Origin: Aphanomyces cochlioides | Taxonomy: Eukaryota > Oomycota > Saprolegniomycetes > Saprolegniales > Verrucalvaceae | Direction of reading: 5' to 3' | NCBI GenBank assembly: GCA_019828595.1 | Contig: JAHQRK010000019.1 | Span: forward strand, 1,488,001 to 1,552,000 | DNA: 64,000 nucleotides | Shown: in pieces, positions 33,926 to 44,934 of the stretch | How positions within the stretch are numbered: the stretch's first letter is position 1 | Layout of the letters: the number at the start of each line of letters is the position of its first letter | Notes under the pieces: model-generated | Databases searched by the model: none | The model's input: only the letters and a program-made list of their open reading frames with translations | Told to the model about the DNA's origin: nothing | Position numbers and translations under genes: made by a program

Positions 33926-36021
33926 TTAAAATTGCCGACGCGCAAACGTTTCTTCCGCCATAAACTCGACGGCCACCGTACGATTTGCAAACCCACGTCC
34001 ATGCAGTTCATTCGCCGCAGCTTGTGCCGATTTGAGATCCGCAAACTCAATAAAGACCTATCCAAGTCATGAAATTCTAAGCAACATTCGACGTGGTGTA
34101 CCTTGCAGACTGACGTTGGTTGATACTGCGGTTCGTTTGGACGAGGGACGACCATGTCCCGAATCGGCCCAGACTTTTCACATTCGGCGCGGATGTCGTC
34201 GCAGATATCTTGGTATTCCTCTGGATCGGTCAAGTCTTCCGTCGTGACCATGTTGAGCAGCACAATTACTCGCGATGGCATTCCTAGTGGCACGGATGGC
34301 ACAATCTGCATCGGTTGTGCTTGGTGCTTCTGTAGATTGGCCAAGACTGTCTCTACATCTGGCGGTGCCGACCCTGGTTGATGCGGATGGGACATGCCCG
34401 TGTTGGGATTGAACATCGGTGGATAAAGGCCGCCTGCAGAAAGTGCAGTGCGGACGGTGAGTGTCTTGTCGCCGACTTGCATGTCATTGAGACCGGCGCA
34501 GGCAATCTGAGTGATCGCAGGATCCATGTACTCGCAAAAGCCGTAGCCTTTTGACAGATTCGAGTTGAGTTCTTTGACGAGATGGAACGATTTGAGCGGT
34601 CCAAAAGCTTGCAGTAGCTCTTTCACTTGTTCTTCGTTCAAATGATATGGAAGACCACCGACAAAGATCTTGCCAGGGCCATCGCTCACGGACGTCGACA
34701 CAATTCCGAGTGCATTCACATCCAATTTTGGAATTGGACCTGGAAATGTCTAGCATGATGAACGTGTAAGAGCAGAGCTTACCTGTTTCTTTGACGGCGG
34801 CAGGGTTGTAATCGTTTGGACGACGAATCTTGAGCGGTTGGCCTTTGTATGTGATACCGTCAAGTTCCATGCATGCTGTTGTGAGTTCGATCGACTTTAG
34901 CTCGACAAATGCAAAGTGACGCTCGCGGTTGATGTAAACCTACAAACAATAGTCAACGCAAGAGTAAGAGCATGAGATGCCATACTGAAATGACTGATCC
35001 ATGTTCTTGCTTTTCGCCGAGAGCCTTATCGATCACTTCGTTAAAGAAACGTTCAATCTCGGGCTCGGTAATTTCGCCAAAGCCACCGACATACAAACGA
35101 CGAGCATGGCGCGAGTGCTGATTGCCTCCAAACGACTACACAAAATCGTCAACCAAGTCATAAAAATATTGGGAATCGTACAAGATGGTGCATGTGAGCC
35201 TAGATTGAAGTTAGAATGATGGAAAAGATACGGAGACGTACATTTGTAGGAGGGCCAAATGAAGCGGGCCCAACGATCCCAGAGAGTGCAGCCAATTTAG
35301 CCTGCATGATAACTTCAGCAGCATAGGCAGCAGCGGTTTCCTGCGTCACTCCTGGCGGGAGAACGTCAAATCTGTCAGAAAAATAAGATCCACATGGGAG
35401 AACAAAATACCGTCGGACACGGACACGACCAGAACCACTGAGCGACAATACACCAACGCCTTCCATCTTCTTGAACGGCTCAGGTCCATCTTTGCGGGAA
35501 GGACGACCACGGCCATCGTCACGCTTGGATCCACGATTTCTCGAGCGACTTCTTTCTTTTCGTCGATGATGATCTCCACTGCGTTCTTCCGTTCTGTCTT
35601 TGTATTCGCGTCTGTCACTCATTTTCTCAACTTCACGTCTATCAGACCTAGGATCGCGCTCGCTTCGACGGGGATCTTCGCGGCGTTCGTCCCGTCGTTC
35701 GTCACGCCGTTCATCTCGTCGCTCTTCTCGTCGTTCGTCGCGTCTTTCATCTCGTCGCTCCTCTCGACGTTCTTCTCGTCGATCGTCCCTACGATAGTCT
35801 TCTCGGCGCTCTTCCCGACGTTCTTCTCGACGTTCATCTCTGCGATCTTCACGGCGTTCTCGTCCATAACCCGAATCCCGTCGGTGGTGGGATCGTTCAG
35901 CATCAGCATACGCGTTCGGATCCGGGCGATGCGTATACGCCGGAGGCGGAGGAGGCTGTGGTTCTTCATGTTGCTGGCGCATCCACGCAGGCAGCGTCAA
36001 TTCTCGTCCTCGTCCCGCCAT
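33926..36021 (-). CDS. U2AF2: Splicing factor U2AF large subunit (U2AF65)
   Basis: Six exons on the minus strand (35411-36021, 35242-35371, 34986-35135, 34783-34939, 34102-34739, 33926-34057) give 605 residues. The N-terminal region (about 45-135) is a long run of RRDE/RREE repeats in place of the usual RS dipeptides. FDVLPPGVTQETAAAYAAEV precedes RRM1 (RLYVGGFGEI...FAFVEL). RRM2 follows (KIFVGGLPYHLNEEQVKELL, GYGFCEY), then a C-terminal U2AF-homology motif (RVIVLLNMVTTEDL ... KVFIEFADLKSA) with the R-x-F residues in GRGFANR. U2AF65 binds the polypyrimidine tract and recruits U2 snRNP to the branch site. The first intron (35372-35410, 39 nt) is a multiple of three and lacks stops, so its retention would insert 13 residues. 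Confidence 0.93.
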
Positions 36022-36502
36022 GGCTGTCTTCTTGGTGGTATACCACTCGTTTCAACAGATTAATGTCCTCCGCACGCCAAGTCGAACGTTCACACTATTT
36101 ACAGATTTTCCACAAATATTCCAATTATTTTATAAAATCATTTCTATTTCTATTGAATTTGCCAAATTACGACGGAAATTGGATGGAATATCAAATTTTG
36201 TCTATTTGTCTACCCAAACCTGACCTGACCAAATTGATCCTCCGTCAATCTAACATTCGTATGCTTATATTATTTAAACATCTCATCGCCGAGCTTTTTG
36301 TGCGTTCGAGAGCACGAAAAAGGACGAGCAGTTCATCGTAAACTGGAACTGCTAAATGAATACTACTAGTATTACTCTATTTAACAACTGTTCAGTTTCA
36401 CCACACTATAAAAATTATGACAATATAACACTATTAAATAGGTTAAATTACACTATTCACTGATTTTAGACTCGTCGATTTGAACTCTTGAAGCATCTTG
36501 GC
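36022..36502. promoter_or_regulatory. Divergent intergenic region, U2AF65 / ankyrin gene
   Basis: 481 bp between two genes transcribed away from each other; it must hold both promoters. AT-rich, with no clear shared element. Confidence 0.35.
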
Positions 36503-37387
36503 ATGGTGGACAACAACACGATGAGAGGAAATGTGGCCGCGGCAAGAGTTCTTGGTGACGTGGCCGTGCGTTCTATCATTTGGAGCTTTCAAAGAGGTAT
36601 ACACTATGATCTACGACCATTTTACGCCTTCCTTAAGCGAGAATTCGAGCCAAATGTTGAAGAGTTTCATAGACATTTTGACCCCTGGTATTCATTGCAT
36701 GGAAACCAAGATGTCGCTCGCTTGATGCAGTGCGTGCCTTCGTGTTTGACGTATCTCGTGCAGTATGCAGTGTGGTCAGCCAAGTTTGAGCTCCTTAAAT
36801 GGCTGGATTCGCGAGGCTCCGTTTACGACGTGGAAGGCCTTTTGGATCTGGCTGCCTCGAGAGGACACCTGGAAGTTCTCGAGTGGTTGCACAATCACCA
36901 TTTCACAGGATGCACCCGACGAGCGATGAATGCAGCTGCTGAGAGAGGAGACATCGCCATGGTTGAATTCCTCCATCAACATCGACTGGAAGGATGCTCA
37001 AGGAGTGCTATGAATGGAGCCATGATGAATGGACATCTCGAAGTTGTCAAGTTTCTCCACTTCCACCGGAACGAAGGCTGTACTCCCTATGGTATGGATA
37101 TGACTGCGAAGAAAGGGCACCTTGTTGTGATCGAGTTTCTTCATAACCACCGCTTTGAGGGCTGCACTGCTGATGCAATGACATGGGCAGCAGCTGAAGG
37201 GCATCACGATGTAGTTCGATTTCTCCACGAAATGCGTGATGAAGGCTACGCGCCATGGGCTATCGAAGCAGCAACTTCTGCTGGACATGCGGATATTGTG
37301 GCATACCTAGAAGCCCATCCAAAAGACGAAGAGGCATACGTCAGTGATCCCAATGTCGTCTTCTCTGGGCGAGACTTCGACTTTTGA
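36503..37387 (+). CDS. Ankyrin-repeat protein, oomycete type
   Basis: Intronless frame; the ATG at 36503 (MVDNNTMRGN) is taken as start, giving 294 residues. The N-terminal ~100 residues are a lead-in typical of this large oomycete family. They are followed by at least five tandem ankyrin-like repeats of about 31-33 residues with the consensus GHLEVVKFLHxHRxEGCTxxAMxxAA (GHLEVLEWLHNHHFTGCTRR, GDIAMVEFLHQHRLEGCS, GHLEVVKFLHFHRNEGCT, GHLVVIEFLHNHRFEGCT, GHHDVVRFLHEMRDEGYA). The repeats form a protein-interaction surface; no catalytic domain is visible. Such genes are numerous in Aphanomyces and Saprolegnia. The partner is unknown. Confidence 0.88.
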   Translation: MVDNNTMRGNVAAARVLGDVAVRSIIWSFQRGIHYDLRPFYAFLKREFEPNVEEFHRHFDPWYSLHGNQDVARLMQCVPSCLTYLVQYAVWSAKFELLKWLDSRGSVYDVEGLLDLAASRGHLEVLEWLHNHHFTGCTRRAMNAAAERGDIAMVEFLHQHRLEGCSRSAMNGAMMNGHLEVVKFLHFHRNEGCTPYGMDMTAKKGHLVVIEFLHNHRFEGCTADAMTWAAAEGHHDVVRFLHEMRDEGYAPWAIEAATSAGHADIVAYLEAHPKDEEAYVSDPNVVFSGRDFDF

Positions 37388-37492
37388 CCTCGCCAAGGAC
37401 TTGCTTTAAATTTCATCCTGAACTTGGAACCTTCGAAGCATGTTAGCAAATGCCCCAGCATTCAAGGATCTTATTTCAGTGAAAGCGACGAC

Positions 37493-37705
37493 ATGCGTCC
37501 AATCCGTGATGTTTCCTCTTCCGCTGAAGATCGCCTAGAGTCAAAAGTGTATCGAGAGTTGCCACTTCAACTTACTTTGATGAGAATGAAGCGATTTAAT
37601 CCTCCATCGTACACCGAGAGGTTCCCAAGAGATGAGCCGATTAATGTTTGCACCATTCCATGTTATCCACGCGTCCTACCTGGTTCTGGGGTCGTCGACG
37701 ATTAA
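37493..37705 (+). CDS. Possible small protein, unknown
   Basis: A 70-codon ORF (MRPIRDVSSSAEDRLESKVY onward, ending PGSGVVDD) just downstream of the ankyrin gene on the same strand. It contains FNPPSYTERFPRDEPINV and is polar, without a domain I recognise. The frame is open from 37424, but with no better ATG. It could be a real short gene, a last exon, or chance. Confidence 0.25.
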   Translation: MRPIRDVSSSAEDRLESKVYRELPLQLTLMRMKRFNPPSYTERFPRDEPINVCTIPCYPRVLPGSGVVDD

Positions 37706-37948
37706 GATTGGTCGCTTGTATCTTTGATTGCCTCTTGGTGATTGCGCAAGTTGAAAAATGACACACAATAATACTCTTCACGCCAAAAATAAATAATTGT
37801 TCTTCACAATATTCATTTATATTAAATTATCCTACTTCTTGTATTCAAAATTATTAAAATACAGTCGAGAAAGTTCGAAATAGATAATTTATTGTCAACT
37901 TTTGATTTCTTTTTGAAGTCACTTTGCGTTTTCTTTCGTCAAGCCAAA

Positions 37949-39836
37949 ATGCTAAGATCAGTAAGAACGTCCAACGAAGGGTGTTGTCCTTAATCTCCTC
38001 TAGTTGAGCCGCACGCCGCTTTTTAAAAATGACACTACTTCGCGCATGTTCTCATCGTACGTTAATGCCCCGCAGTGTCATTTCATGGAAATCTCTGTGT
38101 GTAGCTTTGTCGTTCAAAGTCCATACACGTTGGAACCAGTCTGTGAGATTGCAACGCATTCGGAGCAAGCGTCAAAGGAGATCTTGCAGCGTGTGAAGAA
38201 AGCACAGAAGGCATGGGCTTTGGAATCCCTCGATGCGCGCAAAGCTGTTTGTACCAAGTGGATTAGCGTCCTTGATGCAAACATTGACACGATTGCCCAA
38301 GATATTTCGCGCCAAATGGGAAAACCTCTTTCGCAAGCCGTTGGTGAAGTGAAAGGAACGATTCAGCGCGCAAGGTATGATCACCTTGTTGGGTATTAAC
38401 TCAAGGTGTATGGACAGAATCATGATTGAACTCTCTGATAAGGCTTTGGCGCCGACTAAATTTCCTGCGACGGAAAGCTTGTTTCAAGAAATTACCAAGG
38501 AACCGATCGGCGTGGTGTTTTGTATTGCGCCTTGGAATTACCCTATGATGACCGTGGTCAACTCGGTTATTCCAGCCCTCTTGGCGGGTACTTATTCGAA
38601 TTTTCTCTATTGTGTAATCGAGATTCTTAGGTAACGGTGTGCTGTTGAAGCATTCTCCTCAGACACCTCTTTGTGGTGACCACTACGAGTCGACTCTGGC
38701 GCAAGCGGGAGTTCCTCAAGATTTACTTCGATCCATTCATTGCTCGCATGAAACAGCAGCTGCATTGATCACTAACCCACTCGTCAACTACGTGTCATTT
38801 ACAGGTTCCGTTCGAGGGTACGCTAATCTCTGCAGATGCTGTTACTCATTGATTGTCATAGCGGTGCTCAAGTGAACGCAACAGCAGGAGCGACTCGCTT
38901 TATTGGCACGACATTGGAACTCGGTGGAAAAGATGCGATGTACGTGGCACCCGACGCTGACATTGCTGCGGCAGCAGCAGGACTTGTCGACGGTGCTTGC
39001 TACAATGCTGGTCAATCCTGCTGTGGTGTCGAACGCGTTTATGTCCATCGTTCCAAGTACGAAGAATTCATCGCTGAAGCTGTCCCGCACTTCGACGCCT
39101 ATAAGGTTAGAGTTGCGTTGCGTTAGATTGGACATGTCTCTTTGTAGCTCGGAAACCCATTAGAGTCATCGACAACCTTGGGTCCGATGGCATTGGCGTC
39201 TGCTACAGCTGTCCTTACCCAGCACATTCAAGACGCTGTGGCTAAAGGAGGCAAAGTTGTGACTGCCAACAAAGCACCTTCTGAAGTAACCGATGCTGTG
39301 GGTCATGGTCGCTTTTTCCCACCTACTCTTGTCCGCGATGCCACCCATGATATGCTTTTGATGAGCGAGGAGTCTTTTGGGCCCATTCTCGGTACGAATA
39401 TTGAAGTCAGGGTAGATCTAATACGTCGATTAGGTGTGATGGCCGTCGATTCCGACGAGGAAGCGATTGAAAAGATGAACGACAGCAACTACGGCTTGAC
39501 GGCTGGCATTTTCACGCGCGATTTTGTAAGACTTTTCGAAGTCTTTGGTGTAAACTTGGTTTTAGGAGCGTGCGAAGCGCATTGGAAAGCAACTGGAAGC
39601 AGGAACTGTTTACATGGTACGATAAGTCCTTTCAATGGAATCTAACCACTGAGGATAGAACCGTTGCGATGCTGTTGATGCGTATTTGCCATGGACTGGT
39701 GTCAAAGATACAGGCAAGGGCCATTCTCTCTCTGAACACGGATTTGCCGCATTTACTCAACTCAAAGGCGTAAGTAAAAAAATTGGCGATGATGAATGAT
39801 CACTCGAATGTGTAGTGGAACATGAAATTGAAATAG
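37949..39836 (+). CDS. Aldehyde dehydrogenase (NAD(P)-dependent), possibly mitochondrial
   Basis: An eleven-exon model with short GT-AG introns keeps frame for 484 residues: 37949-37960, 38004-38056, 38105-38374, 38418-38587, 38631-38817, 38862-39105, 39148-39391, 39434-39525, 39566-39616, 39659-39769, 39816-39836. ALDH hallmarks: APWNYP, FTGSVRG (cofactor loop), the glutamate in ELGGKD, the nucleophile cysteine in AGQSCCGVERVYV, EESFGPILG, NYGLTAGIF and PWTGVKDTGKGHSLSEHGF. Aldehydes are oxidised to carboxylic acids; the substrate class cannot be fixed from motifs. The N-terminus MLRSLSRTPLFKN is basic and Ser-rich, consistent with a mitochondrial presequence, but it depends on a 12-nt first exon. 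The last intron is uncertain; read-through would end at 39800 with VSKKIGDDE. Confidence 0.88.
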
Positions 39837-39960
39837 ACAGCTCAGTCAAGCTTTATGCCAGGATAATTAGCTTTGTATTTATTTGCAATGAATACAATTT
39901 GCTTGTCCATCATTCAAACAAAAGTGTTGTGAGGTACGCTACAATGAGCTTTTTGTTTTG

Positions 39961-40665
39961 TTAGGTCATTATGCAGTTTGCATGCTCCTGCAGAGCCAAT
40001 ATTTGCAAGAGCAACACATCTACTGGAGTCAGAGTGAAGTGTGTGGAGCCGTCTAATTCAACGCTTTCGTCTAATGTTGCTTCGGACTCGAACCGCTGGA
40101 ACAAATCACTCAACTTGGTTCCGATCGACTTTGTATTGACAGTGGAGCTTTCGACCTCCGCCACAATTCCATTCAATGTGGCCACAATGCTGTAAAACTC
40201 GTACGACCTTTGCCACAGGATCAAAGACCACAGTTCCTCGGCATATTCGAGCGAGTGCTTTGTGAATTTGGACAGCATTGTCGTATCCGAGTCTTGAGAG
40301 TTCTCTTCAGGATCTCGCTGTGCTGCCAAGTGTCGAACAAGATTAATTGCTCCCACAAAAGTCACAGCCTCAAGCTCGCTTGAGAAGATTAGATTGGAGC
40401 TATCGTCAAAGGTGTGCTGAAACACCACTTGGTTTTCTCCTCGGGGCTCAATGACAATCTGGCTAGCGTCAACGTTGATGACTTTGTGATTGCGTCGAAG
40501 AGAGATGATGCCTCTGCTGAAATGTACAACGAGCGTCGTGTGTTCATGTGGAAAGAGATGGAGTTTCGCCAGGATGGACGGATTCTCCGTGGCTGTGAAG
40601 ATGCAAATCGCTCGGTCGTCGGTCAACGACAATGGATTGTCCGTTTTCCTGGATGAGGCGACCAT
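39961..40665 (-). CDS. Uncharacterised paralogue family, member A (PH-like?)
   Basis: 234 residues from MVASSRKTDN. I do not recognise the family, but four other members lie in this window (41601, 43299, 51762, 56519). The N-terminal ~115 residues have a strand-rich pattern (RAICIFTATENPS, TLVVHFSRGIISLRR, KVINVDASQIVIEPRG) closed by an amphipathic helix FSSELEAVTFVGAINLVRHL, which resembles the C-terminal helix of a PH-like fold. The C-terminal half is helical with conserved LSKFTKHSLEYAEELWSLIL, WQRSYEFYSIV and a final LDGSTHFTLTPVDVLLLQI segment. There are no transmembrane spans or signal peptide. The frame is intact and intronless, and it is convergent with the ALDH gene. The PH-like reading is inference only. 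Confidence 0.7.
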   Translation of the reverse strand: MVASSRKTDNPLSLTDDRAICIFTATENPSILAKLHLFPHEHTTLVVHFSRGIISLRRNHKVINVDASQIVIEPRGENQVVFQHTFDDSSNLIFSSELEAVTFVGAINLVRHLAAQRDPEENSQDSDTTMLSKFTKHSLEYAEELWSLILWQRSYEFYSIVATLNGIVAEVESSTVNTKSIGTKLSDLFQRFESEATLDESVELDGSTHFTLTPVDVLLLQILALQEHANCIMT

Positions 40666-41600
40666 GGTCAAATGTTGGGCTGACTGCAAATATCAAAATG
40701 ACCACAGAAGGTTCCACTTAATCTTCTTTGTTGGCATGTTTATGCTGCCTTCTTGATGGTGCTTTTCAAGTTCACATCCTTCTTGGATGCATCATCTCAC
40801 TGGATATCAAGGTGTCTCATGGCCAAATGAGTTCGTTGGAATGATTTGGATCACAGATTTCGCATGGAACCAAAGCCAATGCAAGATCCATACGTATCAG
40901 ACTCAGCATCTTGAGATATAATACCTATGTCAAATAATATGTTTTAAAAATCGACTATTACAATATTAACTTGTATAGCTCAGAGTCATATCTTCAAAAA
41001 CAAAATACCTGTAGAATTGTATTTTTTCCTTTGGAAAATGATTAGAAAACTTGGTTCATAATGTGATTCCTTGGGATCCAATCAATTGATATCCTTACAA
41101 TAAAGATATAATCAAATTATGCACTCTAGCAAGTCCAAGCTTGTTTTATCCACGCCAAGGGCGAAAGATTGCCTGCAAGGATGGACAACGTGTGGGGCGC
41201 ACCCGAAGTGTTGACTTTTTGTACAATCTCCACCCCAGAAAGGCCCAAATGTCAAGGGATCTCACTGAAATCTCTCGCTCTCGTGGCCATGACGACCGAC
41301 AACGATCTGGATGACAATGGCCGCATCCAGAAAGCAAAGAAATAGTAGGTGAACTGGATTGCTGCTTGGCAATGACCAGAGTTTTTCACCGTCTAGAGCT
41401 CAGCAAGAGTCCAACCCGCAGCATAAAATGAGCAATCGATGTAATATGAATAGATTTTTTCAACTTAAGAACTTGAGAGCAGAGGATGGATTCAATGTTT
41501 AGCTGAGTCACTACAGCGAATTAACTTCAAATTATGCTTCGAATTGTACATAAGATAGAACTTCGAGTGGAAGAGCTTTAGATAGATTTGAGAGTCACAC
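40666..41600. other. Spacer between paralogues A and B
   Basis: No gene or repeat recognised. Confidence 0.4.
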
Positions 41601-42299
41601 TCAAAAGCGTGATGCCTGAATGCAAGTAGCGTGTTGTTGTAGAATCCACGTTTGAGCAAGGAGTACTGCTTCGGGAGTCATGGTGTAGTGAGTCACACCG
41701 TCCAATTCGACCTTTTCTTCAACGGAAACCTCGGCGGCAAACCGAGTACACAAGTCGGTAAACTTGACCGCGACCGAAGTCATATCAGCCCCATTCGTGT
41801 CCAAATCTGACGGGATTCTACTCAAAACGTCGACAAAGTCATAAAACTTGTACGACTTCTGCCACAGGAGCAAAGACCAGAGTTCCTCGGCGTAGTCATG
41901 CGTGTACTTTGTAAATTGGGACAGCAAAGCATCGGAAGCTGGTGAGTAGGCTTCAGGGGTTTGCAGCACTGCCAAGTGTTGGATAAGACGAATCGCACCA
42001 ACAAACGTGACAGCTTCCAGCTCACTTGAAAAGCTATAGCAGGCACTCCAATCTCCAAGGGCGTACTGGAAGAGCACGTCGGTTTGACCTTGGGGCTGCA
42101 CAATAACTTGGCTGGCTTTCATTTCAATGATGGCGCTTTCATGGCGCAAGGCAATGACCGAGCGGCTGAAATGGACGACGACGGTCATGTGTGGCTCGAG
42201 AAAGCCGTTGGACAAGCCCACGGCGGCAGTAAAGATGCATATAGATCGTTCATCGCATAGGCTGGACTCTGAGCTGGCACTTGTCGACTTGGCAATCAT
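41601..42299 (-). CDS. Uncharacterised paralogue family, member B
   Basis: 232 residues from MIAKSTSASS; this start matches the start of member A. The frame extends upstream to 42452, but that part has no counterpart in A. Shared blocks: SICIFTAAVG, TVVVHFSRSVIALRH, ASQVIVQPQGQTDVLFQYAL, FSSELEAVTFVGAIRLIQHL, LSQFTKYTHDYAEELWSLLL, WQKSYKFYDFVDVL and LDGVTHYTMTPEAVLLAQ. The order and spacing equal those of A with no indels beyond a few residues, so A and B are clear tandem duplicates. The gene is intact and intronless, on the same strand as A. Function unknown. Confidence 0.7.
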   Translation of the reverse strand: MIAKSTSASSESSLCDERSICIFTAAVGLSNGFLEPHMTVVVHFSRSVIALRHESAIIEMKASQVIVQPQGQTDVLFQYALGDWSACYSFSSELEAVTFVGAIRLIQHLAVLQTPEAYSPASDALLSQFTKYTHDYAEELWSLLLWQKSYKFYDFVDVLSRIPSDLDTNGADMTSVAVKFTDLCTRFAAEVSVEEKVELDGVTHYTMTPEAVLLAQTWILQQHATCIQASRF

Positions 42300-43298
42300 G
42301 TTTGGTGTGAAGAGTAAATTAGAAAATAAGTCTGTGGCTGGGAACACTGGTACTATGGGATTACAGTGTTTCATTGATGCGTCACCCGCGTGGTACGTGA
42401 CACATGATATCACCAGAACGAATTTCACTCGTTTTCTATCTTGGCCTCCCAAGACTTGACTGGAATTCCGTTCAAACGACGCAACGCAACACGATCAAAC
42501 TACTCTTCATCACTTGAAGGTGACAGTTAATTTCATAAGACTGGTAGCACCAAGCAGCTAGTGAGTCCACAGTATGGGATGTTGACGGCACATTGGAAAA
42601 CCGTAAAGCAATGATAAGGAAGGTCACACATGCAGCGATAAGAATCGCTGCTTCGATGGGCTGTTTTGTCAACCAAGATCCTGTCTTACACTCTTGTTCA
42701 CCGACAAGTAGGCATTTATTTCGATCCCTCGAAACTGCGCATCAAGAATGCATGTGACCATCAATGCCCATAATATTTCTCATGGCACAGGCCTCCCATG
42801 AAAGTCAAAATTTGTACATGTCTGCGCAGTGGACACAGAGTAAGACACAAGGAGACAAGACTCTTCTCGAGTGTTTTCACTCACTTCTTAGCGGCTCTGG
42901 AATGGATTTTGCATTGATGGAGGTGCTCTTTCGCTCTGAAGTACCAAGTATGTCTACCTGTTGTAGACCTGTTGGTGAAGTCGGCCATACTGGACTAATC
43001 GTCCTGACTGTGTGGCAAGTACCAGCATGACTATGGCGCACTACACTGGTTTTGCCCATATTTGCTCTTCTGGGTGTGCTGTCGTGGAGCTTGCAAGTGT
43101 TAGGACTACGTGGGTATTTCACCTGCTTGATCATTGACAGTCGAACTGCTCATGGATAGAAAGACGATTGCCAACGTGGTTTAAACAAAATGCCATGACT
43201 TGCCGCTGGAGCTCATCTAGGTGGAATTAACTGGCGGTAGCTCAAGCCATAAATTTCCACATTACAGCAATAAGTAGATTCATAGCAAGACTAGCTTC
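42300..43298. other. Spacer between paralogues B and C
   Basis: No convincing gene. Short ORFs without family similarity. Confidence 0.35.
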
Positions 43299-43514
43299 CT
43301 AGTGACACGATCTGCATATACAACTGGCATGCTCATGGAGAACTGAGACTTGGGCAAGAAGGACTGCGACTGGAGTCATGGTATAATGCGCTGTGCTGTC
43401 CAGTTCAACTATTTCTTCCATTGATGCTTCGCCTCCAAATCGCTCAGTCAAGTCGCTAAATCCGAGAGCAATTGAATTCATATTGGGCTTGGAGGTTCTC
43501 AACTCTGTCAGTGC
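43299..43514 (-). pseudogene. Paralogue family member C, C-terminal fragment cut by gypsy LTR
   Basis: The last ~71 codons of the family (ALTELRTSKPNMNS, LGFSDLTERFGGEASMEE, LDSTAHYTMTPVAVLLAQ) end at a TAG at 43299-43301. Going upstream, the frame ends exactly at 43514, where the gypsy LTR begins. The missing N-terminal two thirds do not reappear beyond the other end of the element at 50311, so insertion was accompanied or followed by loss of the 5' part, or by rearrangement. Confidence 0.8.
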
Positions 43515-43777
43515 TGTAACCGTGCCATGTCTGGCAGGTACATAAGATGAGGGCGCGGTCTGCGCATTGACCTGGCGCCCTGCAGTAGCGGTTCCCCGCG
43601 CTCTGCTGTGTGAACGACTGGCCTTGGGGGGCCACAGAACTTGAAGCTCCTAGCGAGGCTGTGCGATAGCCAACGAGAAACAAGATAGGAACAAGACTTA
43701 GGTTGCTTTAACTTTAATTCACTCTTACACTTCAGTCGCAGTTCACACGCGCCTGATATCCTCTGCTCCCGGTTACA
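43515..43777 (+). repeat. 5' LTR of gypsy element
   Basis: 263 bp, starting TGTAACC and ending GGTTACA. The following CCTGGTAGCACTCTAG at 43778-43793 is the expected position of the primer-binding site. Differences from the 3' LTR occur at 43600, 43610, near 43629, near 43694 and at 43767. Confidence 0.9.
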
Positions 43778-43806
43778 CCTGGTAGCACTCTAGTTCGTCC
43801 AGGACC

Positions 43807-44934
43807 ATGGACGCTGCGCCCGCGAGGTCGACAATCGACGTTTCCCACTTCTCACCCGAACAGCAAGCTACTCTGACCAAGCTGCTTCGCTTGATCCCCG
43901 AGAACATCGTTCAGTGGGGTGAACCCTCAAGACCAGATCATAGTCATTGAGAGCTTCCGCCTGCATGGCGAAGCAACCGCGCAGTCAGCTGCCCATGCCG
44001 CTGCGCAACGCACTCAAGAAGAGGCGGCGTTGCTCTACGAAGCAGACCTGTTGAAGGCCACGGCAAAGATCGCCAGCCTTGAAGAGTCCAACAGAGACCT
44101 GGCTAGCCAAGCCAGACGATCCGAAAACCCCTCACCGGGAATTGAAGACATCTTCATCGACTTCAGAGTGTCGCGTGACCAACCTCTGAAGCTCGAAGTG
44201 TCAAAATATGGCGGTGCCACGGACGAGCACCTGTTCCGCTGGGATTCCGAAGTGAAACTCGCCCTTCGCGCCCAGCTCGTAACGAACGAGACATTACGCG
44301 TTGCTTTCGCGCTATCCAACTTGCAAGGACGGGCCCGGGACTGGGCCTACAACCTTCACATGTTGGACGACGAGGCTTTCCCCACGTTCGAATCCTTGAT
44401 TGAACAACTCAAGGAGCAGTACGTTCACTCGAACGTCGAAATGCGCTATCGCGCAAAGTTCAACCAAGCCAAACAAGTAAGGGGACTATTCAGGAGTTCG
44501 TGAACGAACTCCGTTCCATCCTCGGGTCCTTCGAGAACTCCTACAAGATCGACGAGATCAGTCGAGTCTCGGTCTTTATGTACGGCCTGAAGCAAAGCCG
44601 AGCTCGTGACGAGCTTTTCCGTTTGCAGCCTCAGAGGTTCAATGAGGCAATCAGCATCGCGCTGAACACGGAACATTCGCGCGGCTTGGCGCGCTCTTCC
44701 GGCGGATCCCCCGATGTCTCAGCAGACATGGAGATCTCGCGAATGGAAGCGGCCTCTGGTGAAGAGCGCCGCTGTTTCAATTGTGGCCAGACTGGTCACT
44801 TCGCAAGAAAATGCCCTCAGCTTTCACAGGCGAGGAAGAACCCGAATTACTCCCCATACCGCTCGCGCGGTGGCGCCTATCGTGGGCGTGGGCGTGGCTA
44901 CGGCCATCGCCAGGGGAAAGAGAACACCCAGTAG
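43807..44934 (+). pseudogene. gag: Gypsy gag with CCHC knuckle, frameshifted
   Basis: The ATG at 43807 begins MDAAPARSTIDVSHFSPEQQ. The frame shifts within a GGGG run near 43916 and again near 44470. Downstream are a capsid-like retrotransposon Gag region (LFRWDSEVKLALRAQ, ALSNLQGRARDWAYNL, FESLIEQLKEQY, EFVNELRSILGSFEN) and the zinc knuckle CFNCGQTGHFARKC near 44770-44815, followed by an Arg/Gly-rich tail (RGGAYRGRGRGYGHR). Gag forms the particle and packages RNA. The final TAG at 44932-44934 may be the natural gag stop, with pol in another frame. Confidence 0.85.

Noticed and set aside
42764..43030. 88-codon ORF between paralogues B and C
   Set aside because: No similarity to the family or to any motif I know.
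43456..43683. Minus-strand ORF across the left LTR junction, also seen at 49981-50223
   Set aside because: It is LTR sequence read antisense; repeated only because the LTR is repeated.
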